In this document: positions 58,821-64,000 of the stretch, piece after piece | Layout: every line of letters begins with the position of its first letter | Position numbering within the stretch: the stretch's first letter is position 1 | Origin: an uncultured Verrucomicrobiota bacterium | GTDB taxonomy: Bacteria; Verrucomicrobiota; Verrucomicrobiia; Limisphaerales; UBA9464 | DNA length: 64,000 nt | Reading direction: 5' to 3' | Assembly: GCA_903907925.1 (NCBI GenBank) | Contig: CAIVQB010000001.1 | Coordinates: forward strand, 1-64,000 | Position numbers and translations under genes: made by a program | Notes under the pieces: generated by a model | The model's database searches: none | What the model was told of the DNA's origin: nothing | Seen by the model: only the letters and a program-made list of their open reading frames with translations

Positions 58821-59942
58821 TCATCCCATTTTCTGCCGGAACCGGACCACGCAGAGGGCGAACAATCCCGCCCCCATGCCGATGAGGATCACCAGATGCG
58901 GCGCGAATTCGCCCAGCGTCGCGCCACGAAGAATGATGGCCCGCGCGAGCTCGATGAAATAGGTCGTCGGCAGACAGGCGCCGATCCACCAGAACACCGG
59001 CGGCATCGTCTCCCGCGGAAAAATAAATCCGCTGAAGAACACCGATGGCATGATGAACACCATGGTCATCTGGAGGGCCTGCATCTGGTTTTGCGCGCGC
59101 GTGGAGAGCAACAACCCGAGGCTCAACAGGCAGAACAAATAGACAACCGTGGCGGCGGCGAGGGCGGTCAGGCTGCCCACGATCGGGACATCGAACAGCC
59201 AGTACATGATCGCGTACAAACCCGCGGCCATCGTTCCGCCGATGCAGAGATACGGGATCAGTTTCCCGAGCATCAATCCCCAGCGCGACAACGGACTGAC
59301 CAGCAATTGTTCGAGCGTGCCGCGTTCGCGTTCACGCACCAGGGACATCGCGGTGGCAAAGGTCGTCGCGATCTGGAGCACCACACCGATCACGCCGGGC
59401 ACGAAGAAATTCGGACTCCGCATCGCCGGGTTGTAGAGGATTTGCGGTCGGACCTCGACCGGCAGATCCGTGCGACCCGATGCGGCCAGCAGCGACACGA
59501 CGGATTCCCGGAGGGCGATTGCCACCGCCGTGTTGAGCGCCGAGCCGGCGATGGTCGAACTGGATCCGTCGATCAACAGTTGAACGCGGGCGGTGCGGCC
59601 GGCGTGAAGATTCCGGGTGAAATCGGGGGGGATCTGAAGTCCGACATACGCCCGGCCCCGGCGCAACATCGCGGCAAGTTCGACCGGGTTGTTGACGGTG
59701 CCGGTGACCCGGAAGGTTTGGGTGTTGACGAAGCGCTGGAGGATCTGGCGGCTTTCCGCGGTGCGATCCTCGTCGAGAACCACCATCGACATGTGTTTCA
59801 CGTCATTGTCGAGGGCGTAGCCGAAGGCGATCATTTCCATCAACGGCGGGAACAGCATGAAGAACAGCGTGAGGGGATCGCGCAGTACGACCAGGAACTC
59901 CTTGTAGAGGATGGCGGTAAAACCGCGAAAGGGATGGCTCAT
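58821..59942 (-). CDS. ABC-2 type transporter permease
   Basis: 373 residues, layout of the YhhJ/YbhS/YbhR family: one N-terminal helix (LFFMLFPPLMEMIAFGYAL), a large soluble loop (about 50-175, MSMVVLDEDRTAESRQILQRF), and five C-terminal helices (VPGVIGVVLQIATTFATAMSL, CIGGTMAAGLYAIMYWLF, ALAAATVVYLFCLLSLGLLL, FIMPSVFFSGFIFP, LVILIGMGAGLFALCVV). The conserved SLVRERERGTLEQLLVSPL motif contacts the ATPase. ATG 59942 overlaps the ATPase stop (ATGA). With the ATPase and the HlyD protein it forms a tripartite exporter; the cargo is unknown. Confidence 0.93.
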   Translation of the reverse strand: MSHPFRGFTAILYKEFLVVLRDPLTLFFMLFPPLMEMIAFGYALDNDVKHMSMVVLDEDRTAESRQILQRFVNTQTFRVTGTVNNPVELAAMLRRGRAYVGLQIPPDFTRNLHAGRTARVQLLIDGSSSTIAGSALNTAVAIALRESVVSLLAASGRTDLPVEVRPQILYNPAMRSPNFFVPGVIGVVLQIATTFATAMSLVRERERGTLEQLLVSPLSRWGLMLGKLIPYLCIGGTMAAGLYAIMYWLFDVPIVGSLTALAAATVVYLFCLLSLGLLLSTRAQNQMQALQMTMVFIMPSVFFSGFIFPRETMPPVFWWIGACLPTTYFIELARAIILRGATLGEFAPHLVILIGMGAGLFALCVVRFRQKMG

Positions 59943-60898
59943 GGGAGGCTGGATGCGGGGGAATCCTGCGCGTCGGTCAGAGCGACGAAGACATCCTCCA
60001 GTGAGGGTGCAATCGGGCGGATGTCGGCGCCGGTGATTCCGGCGCGCTCCAGTTCCGCACGCAGTCGTGTCTCCTGAAGCGAATCGTCGACCAACAGGTG
60101 CATCGATTGCCCGAAGACCGTGGCGGCCCGGACCCCGTCGAGGTGGCGGAGCGCCTGCAATCCCGACATCACGTGGGCGCAGGTCACGTCGAGGCGCCGC
60201 GTCCCGGGTGGATTCACCAGCGGCAGCTCCTTCAACCGGTCGGGTTCGCCGCAGACAATGAGCCGGGACATATGAATGTATCCCACCTGGGAACAGCGTT
60301 CCGCTTCGTCCATGTAGTGGGTGGTGACGAACAACGTCATGCCGAGCGCGGCGAATTCGAACAACAAATCCCACAACTCGCGGCGGGCCACTGGATCAAT
60401 TCCAGCGGTCGGTTCATCGAGGAAGAGTACCTGCGGTCGGTGGACCAGCGAGCACGCCATCGCCAACCGCTGCCGCCACCCTCCCGACAGCAAAGCGGCC
60501 CGCCGGTGGAGATAGGGACTGAGATGGGTCAGCTCCACCAATTCAGCGTATCGCCGTTGAAGCGCGGCACCGGACAAACCGTACAGGCGACCGTAGAACT
60601 GGAGGTTCTCATGGACGGTCAATTCATCGTAGAGCGAGAACTTCTGCGACATGTAGCCGATCAACGACTTGATCCGGTTGGATTCCCGCGCGGTGTCGAT
60701 TCCGGCGATCCGCGCGGTCCCGGCGGTCGGTTCCAACAGTCCACACAACATCCGGATGACCGTGGATTTACCGGAACCGTTCGGTCCCAGAAATCCAAAG
60801 ATTCCACCCTTCGCGACGGAAAACGAAACGCGATCAACCGCGGTGAACTGCCCGAACCGCTTGGTCAGGTCCCGGCATTCGATCATGGGTTCGGTCAT
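59939..60898 (-). CDS. ABC transporter ATP-binding protein
   Basis: 319 residues. Walker A GPNGSGKST (about 40-48), Q-loop QKFSLYDELTV, signature LLSGGWRQRLAMACSL (LSGGW variant of LSGGQ), Walker B VLFLDEPTAGID, and H-loop VTTHYMDEAERC. The C-terminal ~80 residues (RRLDVTCAHVMSGLQALRHLDGV and PSLEDVFVALTDA) are a drug-exporter type accessory domain, as in YbhF-like ATPases. Its stop overlaps the permease start; it begins 68 bases after the small upstream gene. Confidence 0.95.
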   Translation of the reverse strand: MTEPMIECRDLTKRFGQFTAVDRVSFSVAKGGIFGFLGPNGSGKSTVIRMLCGLLEPTAGTARIAGIDTARESNRIKSLIGYMSQKFSLYDELTVHENLQFYGRLYGLSGAALQRRYAELVELTHLSPYLHRRAALLSGGWRQRLAMACSLVHRPQVLFLDEPTAGIDPVARRELWDLLFEFAALGMTLFVTTHYMDEAERCSQVGYIHMSRLIVCGEPDRLKELPLVNPPGTRRLDVTCAHVMSGLQALRHLDGVRAATVFGQSMHLLVDDSLQETRLRAELERAGITGADIRPIAPSLEDVFVALTDAQDSPASSLP

Positions 60899-60966
60899 GG
60901 AACCTCGGAGGCGGGATCAGGACGCCACGAGCCGCAGACGTTCGTAGACGGCTTCAATGAGGTGTT

Positions 60967-61281
60967 TCAATGCCGATAGCCGCATAGCTCCTTTGCTCTC
61001 CGCCGTTCCTCACGGGTGAGGATGCCGGCCAGTGGGTGGAATTCCCTCAGTCGCGCACCGGCTTCGTCGTCGCCAAGCAGCACCCCGCGCAATCGTGCCA
61101 ATCCCGATTCGCCTGCCTGGGCTTCCGCGAGCAGTGCATCCCATTCGTTCAGGCGGCGGGCTCCGCTGTGGCCCTCGCGCAACCAGCGGGCGCAGTTTTC
61201 ACGGGCAACGGCCAACAGCTCCGGATGCGACGACAGTTTGTCGGCAAACAACTCCCACAAGCTGGGCAAGGCGTCGCTCAT
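60967..61281 (-). CDS. small hypothetical protein inside exporter operon
   Basis: 104 residues, soluble and helical, no signal or membrane segment. Sequence highlights: PSLWELFADKLSSHPELLAVARENCARW, RRLNEWDALLAEAQAG, FHPLAGILTREERRRAKELCGYRH. Its ATG overlaps the HlyD stop (ATGA), so it is translated with the exporter. No family is recognised; a chaperone or regulator of the exporter is one guess without direct support. Confidence 0.78.
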   Translation of the reverse strand: MSDALPSLWELFADKLSSHPELLAVARENCARWLREGHSGARRLNEWDALLAEAQAGESGLARLRGVLLGDDEAGARLREFHPLAGILTREERRRAKELCGYRH

Positions 61282-62213
61282 GGCGTGGGCTGTGGAAATC
61301 GCACTTCGGCGGACATCCCTGCCCGGAGTGCGCCGGCAGGATCGGTCAGGCGTACCTTGACGGCGAACACCTGCTGGATGCGATCGGCCGGCGTTTGCAC
61401 ATTTCGCGGGGTGAATTCCGCCTCGCGGGCAACCTGCTCGATGACCCCGGGAAAATCGCGCCCGGGAATGGCATCGGTTCGGACGGACACGTTTTGTCCG
61501 GGCTTGATCCGAACCAACCAGGGTTGCGGCACGTACACCCGGACCCATAGGTGATCGGTGAGCAACAGCGTCAATGCTTCGCGGCCGGGCTCGAGCACGT
61601 CACCGGGCTTCACCGCGAGCACCTCGACGGAGCCGGCGGAGGGTGCGGCGAGATGGAGTTCCGCCAGTTCGGATTCGACCTCGGCGAGTTGGGCCTCGGC
61701 GAGCGTCACCCGCTCGCGTCGGGTGCCAGCCAGCAGCAGATCCAGTCGGGCTTGTGCGGTGGCCGCCGTTTTTTCCAGCGTCGTGGCATGGGCGGCGGCA
61801 CGATCCAAATCGGTCTCAGAGACGGCCCGCTTGGCAAACAGGGCCTGTGTCCGGCGCAGCTCCGTGCGGGCGAGCTGAAGTTCGGCGGTCTGGGCGTCGA
61901 GTTCCGCGCGCGCGACCGCGATCTCCTCCGGACGCGGGCCCACCTTCAACTCGGTGAGCTGGGCCCGGATCTGATCCCGCCGGGCCTGAAGTTCCGGGGC
62001 CTCCAGTTCGAGCAACGCCGCGCCGGAAGTCACCAAATCCCCTTCGTGCACGAGAATCTTGATCACCCGCCCGCCGTGACGGGATGCGATCCGGACGTGA
62101 TCGACTTCGAGGGTGCCGGTCGGCGGACCTCCATCCGGCGATGAGGGATGGCAGCCCGCCAGCAGTCCTGCCAGTGCGGCGACCCAGACCCGCCGGGCTG
62201 CGGTTCCTTTCAT
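61278..62213 (-). CDS. HlyD-family periplasmic adaptor lipoprotein
   Basis: 311 residues. Lipobox LAGLLAGC (Cys about 20) directs lipidation. The barrel-sandwich half-motif DHVRIASRHGGRVIKILVHEGDLVTSGAALLELEAPEL and its partner LAAPSAGSVEVLAVKPGDVLEPG flank a coiled coil (about 75-185, AQLTELKVGPRPEEIAVARAEL). The beta-barrel part follows (VRVYVPQPWLVRIKPGQNVSV) and the end is ALRAGMSAEVRF. It would link the ABC-2 permease to an outer-membrane channel; no TolC gene is in the window. ATG 62213 is supported by a promoter just upstream. Confidence 0.93.
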   Translation of the reverse strand: MKGTAARRVWVAALAGLLAGCHPSSPDGGPPTGTLEVDHVRIASRHGGRVIKILVHEGDLVTSGAALLELEAPELQARRDQIRAQLTELKVGPRPEEIAVARAELDAQTAELQLARTELRRTQALFAKRAVSETDLDRAAAHATTLEKTAATAQARLDLLLAGTRRERVTLAEAQLAEVESELAELHLAAPSAGSVEVLAVKPGDVLEPGREALTLLLTDHLWVRVYVPQPWLVRIKPGQNVSVRTDAIPGRDFPGVIEQVAREAEFTPRNVQTPADRIQQVFAVKVRLTDPAGALRAGMSAEVRFPQPTP

Positions 62214-62220
62214 TGGCCGC

Positions 62221-62249
62221 AGCCTAGTCGGATTTCGGCCGGGTGCCAA
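62221..62249 (-). promoter_or_regulatory. promoter of the exporter operon
   Basis: On the minus strand TTGGCA (62249-62244), a 17-nt spacer, TAGGCT (62226-62221), then 7 nt to the ATG. Close to the sigma-70 consensus at -35. The predicted mRNA is leaderless or nearly so. Confidence 0.6.
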
Positions 62250-62300
62250 TCCGACAACCGTGCACGAGGCAGACGCCGGTGCTGAATCTGAGAGGACCGG

Positions 62301-62495
62301 TCAACCTCCCAGAATTCGGGCCGGGAGAAACAGGAGGGCGCGGACCAGACGCAGCCCGGCTTCGACGGAAATGAAGACCAACCGGAACGGCAGGGTGATC
62401 AGCCAGAGAATCGGGATGACGATCAACAACAGCAGCGCGAGCGGCCAGAACAGGACCAGCACCACGCACGCCGCGAGAAAAAGGATCGGTTTCAT
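62301..62495 (-). CDS. small membrane protein
   Basis: 64 residues, two hydrophobic segments almost in tandem (ILFLAACVVLVLFWPLALLLLIVIPILWLITLPF) and a basic amphipathic end (RLVRALLFLPARILGG). The ATG at 62495 begins MKPILFLA. Such short, very hydrophobic genes are easily false positives, but the codon pattern and membrane signature support it. It lies downstream of the DUF1844 gene on the same strand. Function unknown. Confidence 0.6.
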   Translation of the reverse strand: MKPILFLAACVVLVLFWPLALLLLIVIPILWLITLPFRLVFISVEAGLRLVRALLFLPARILGG

Positions 62496-62547
62496 GGTGG
62501 GAGAGAAATCGCGCTGTGGGTTTAACCCGGGAATCATGCCTGGAGTT

Positions 62548-62904
62548 TCACGGAACTGCCGCCTCTTCCGGCGGGGCGGGTGAGACGCCATCGGTCACCT
62601 GACTGTCCATGACCGTGACAAACTCCAACCGGACCGAGTTGAGCAATTCGGAAAGCCGGCTGGTTTCCTCGGGGGTACGATTGCCTTTGGTCTTCGCCTC
62701 GATCATTTCCAACTGGTCGATGAACATCTTGGCGGCCTCCAGATTGACCGGCTCGAGTTCGTTGGTGTGAAGGTTGGGAAGCTTCCCAAGCAGCATCAGC
62801 GCCATCTGGGCGTGACCGGTCACCAGTTGGACAAACAGAGCCGAGTGGATTTCTTCCAACGTGGCGGTGCCCAGGGTGTCTTCATCCAGCGGAGGCGGGT
62901 TCAT
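62548..62904 (-). CDS. DUF1844 domain protein
   Basis: 118 residues. The block TLEEIHSALFVQLVTGHAQMALMLLGKLPN, then EPVNLEAAKMFIDQLEMIEAKTKGNRTPEETSRLSELLNSVRLEFV matches the DUF1844 pattern (L-F-x-x-L-V, QM-A-M-LLGK, A-K-x-x-IDxLexLxxKTkGN). These small helical proteins are common in Planctomycetes, Verrucomicrobia and Acidobacteria and have no known role. Its start overlaps the LON-domain gene stop (ATGA). Confidence 0.85.
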   Translation of the reverse strand: MNPPPLDEDTLGTATLEEIHSALFVQLVTGHAQMALMLLGKLPNLHTNELEPVNLEAAKMFIDQLEMIEAKTKGNRTPEETSRLSELLNSVRLEFVTVMDSQVTDGVSPAPPEEAAVP

Positions 62905-63575
62905 TCGATGGGATCCTTTTGAGCGCGGACGATTTCGGCCGTGAGAAAGCGGTTGAGGTGGCGGAGGCGTTCCTCGATGTCGAGGGACTGGAGGATGGTC
63001 TGCCGGGCGCCGCCATCCGACAACAGCAGAGATGCGATGAGATCGGCCAAGGCACCGCGGCATTCGATTTCGCGCAGGGCGTTCATGCAATCCTCGACCC
63101 GCACGGCACCGTCTACCGCCGCCTTCGGCACGAGCGGGTGGAGCAGGGCCGCGGGCAGGTGGGTCGCCATCTGCAGGCGCTGTTCGACCAGATCCAGAGC
63201 GCGTTCCGCAAGTGCATCCGCGGCGAGGCTTTCCGTTTCCGGAGCCGCGACCGGCTCGATCAGGTGTTGCCGATAGGGTTTGGTTTGGACCAGCCGGCCG
63301 AGTCGGACCCGGGTGATTCCCAGCAGGACTAGGTGCGAGGTTCCGTTCTCGTTGAGGACGGAGGCTCGGATCAGGCCGAGTCCGGCAATGGGGCAGGGCG
63401 ACTCCCGTTTGGCGTCCGGTTTCTGCATGGCGATGCAGAACATCCGCTGACCTTCCAGCGCCTCGGCCAGCAGGGTGCGATACCGCGGTTCAAAGATGAA
63501 CAACGGCAGCAGGGACTGCGGGAACAGGTTGCATCCCCCGAGAATCATCACGCCGGCACGGTCCGGAATCTCCAT
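62901..63575 (-). CDS. LON substrate-binding domain protein
   Basis: 224 residues, only the N-terminal (LON/PUA-like) domain without ATPase or protease. Motifs: GVMILGGCNLFPQSLLPLFIFEPRYRTLLAEALEG at the start, FCIAMQKPDA, CPIAGLGLIRASVLNENGTSHLVLLGITRVRL, followed by a helical C-terminus ending LDIEERLRHLNRFL. Stand-alone LON-domain proteins are found widely; their role is unclear. ATG 63575 is chosen with a promoter immediately upstream. Confidence 0.9.
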   Translation of the reverse strand: MEIPDRAGVMILGGCNLFPQSLLPLFIFEPRYRTLLAEALEGQRMFCIAMQKPDAKRESPCPIAGLGLIRASVLNENGTSHLVLLGITRVRLGRLVQTKPYRQHLIEPVAAPETESLAADALAERALDLVEQRLQMATHLPAALLHPLVPKAAVDGAVRVEDCMNALREIECRGALADLIASLLLSDGGARQTILQSLDIEERLRHLNRFLTAEIVRAQKDPIE

Positions 63576-63581
63576 GAATTC

Positions 63582-63609
63582 AGCGTACTCCGCGGCGGTC
63601 GTATCGCAA
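63582..63609 (-). promoter_or_regulatory. promoter of the LON-domain/DUF1844 unit
   Basis: On the minus strand TTGCGA (63609-63604), 16 nt, TACGCT (63587-63582), then 6 nt to the ATG. No Shine-Dalgarno fits between. Same layout as the promoters at 17646, 23874 and 62221. Confidence 0.5.
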
Positions 63610-63680
63610 GCGGCGGCGTGGGGGTTGTCACCCCTGTCACTTGCCAATGGCGGATCTCATGCGCAGGGTGAGGCTGATTT

Positions 63681-64000
63681 ATGAACTCGAAAACACTCAC
63701 GGTTCTTCTGGTGGTGGGGATCGCTGGCTTGGCGGCCGGCTGGATCTACACCAGCAAGCAGGCCTCCGAGGAACGGGTGATGGCTTATTCCCGGATCTCG
63801 ACCCTGTCCAATGAACTGGTCCAAACCACCGTGCAGTTGACCGATCAGAAATCGGTGAACGGGCGGTTGAACACCGACCTGTCGCAGCGTGAATCGGAAC
63901 TGTCCGCGATTTCGAACAAATGGACGACGGTCACCGGCGAACTCGTCAAGACCGAGGCCGAGGCCAAGGCGGCCTCCGAGGCGGCCAAGGCCGAAATCGA
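63681..64000 (+). CDS. membrane-anchored coiled-coil protein, 3' end outside window
   Basis: 106 codons are visible and the frame is open at the right edge. An N-terminal anchor or uncleaved signal (TLTVLLVVGIAGLAAGWIY, residues 5-23) is followed by a heptad-rich helix (VMAYSRISTLSNELVQTTVQL, RLNTDLSQRESELSAISN, then an EAEAKAASEAAKAE stretch). It is divergent from the LON-domain gene. Family unknown because the rest is missing. Confidence 0.8.
   Translation, partial: MNSKTLTVLLVVGIAGLAAGWIYTSKQASEERVMAYSRISTLSNELVQTTVQLTDQKSVNGRLNTDLSQRESELSAISNKWTTVTGELVKTEAEAKAASEAAKAEI

Noticed and set aside
60899-60966. Promoter or small gene between the 104-residue gene and the ABC ATPase
   Set aside because: No -10/-35 pair or start was convincing in 68 bases; the gap is short enough for a single operon.

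Overview
The window is about 64 kb of GC-rich, gene-dense bacterial chromosome with both ends cutting through genes. It looks like a member of the Verrucomicrobiota, probably the Pedosphaera/Limisphaerales side (inference). The reasons are: two very large PVC-type CxxCH heme proteins and a third secreted sugar-dehydrogenase/cytochrome fusion, a DUF1501 Tat-exported protein, two pseudopilins with GFTL(V/I)ELLVV leaders and LDGHV C-terminal motifs, an ECF sigma factor with a membrane-anchored C-terminal extension, a giant two-component propeller hybrid kinase, and intergenic regions full of short dispersed palindromes. No rRNA, tRNA, CRISPR array, prophage or transposase was seen.

Layout. 1-5.7 kb: 3' part of a type II glutamine synthetase, a divergent pair of aldehyde dehydrogenase superfamily genes, and the sigma factor. 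5.8-11.2 kb: a secreted protein, a DUF721/DciA-like protein, a membrane protein, an adenylate kinase-family enzyme, fmt, a small secreted protein and a lytic transglycosylase. 11.3-17.7 kb: a YncE-propeller/phosphoesterase, a LOG-family hydrolase, an AraC regulator and a two-subunit class I fumarase operon. 17.8-26.6 kb: a PQQ-type sugar dehydrogenase with two heme c sites, a PadR/membrane-protein pair, a VOC protein, and a DUF1501/PVC-cytochrome pair. 27-34.7 kb: a second PadR gene coupled to a chimeric Wzz-like protein, an Ig-fold secreted protein translationally coupled to a pseudopilin, a TPR membrane protein, a XylR-like regulator and a second pseudopilin. 35.2-40.8 kb: a 1203-residue PVC heme protein and a TPR-like membrane protein.

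40.8-47.5 kb is a compact minus-strand polysaccharide operon: three GT4 glycosyltransferases, a WecA/MraY-type lipid-carrier transferase, moeA, and a WecB/TagA/CpsF transferase. All but one junction are start/stop overlaps. Next come divergent ubiE and a hybrid histidine kinase. 52.4-56.0 kb (minus) holds thiG, a HEAT-repeat gene broken by one in-frame TAG, and the heptose genes rfaE1-gmhB with a GNAT gene. 56.1-58.8 kb is a large U32 peptidase-family gene carrying an in-frame inserted repeat. 58.8-62.2 kb is an HlyD/ABC-2 export operon, and 62.3-63.6 kb holds a small membrane protein, a DUF1844 protein and a LON-domain protein.

Two themes cut across the window. First, genes at the head of transcription units often have a -10-like hexamer (TAGCGT, TAGGCT, TACGCT, TATAAT and similar) 6-10 nt before the start codon and no Shine-Dalgarno, which suggests leaderless or near-leaderless mRNAs; internal operon genes instead use ATGA/GTGA overlaps. 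Second, at least eight families of short dispersed or tandem repeats occupy the intergenic space and in places reach into coding ends. The most unusual gene-level observation is the pair of PadR-controlled modules, each with a perfect palindromic operator, one of which drives a fusion of a permease-associated N-terminal segment to a Wzz-like chain-length protein.
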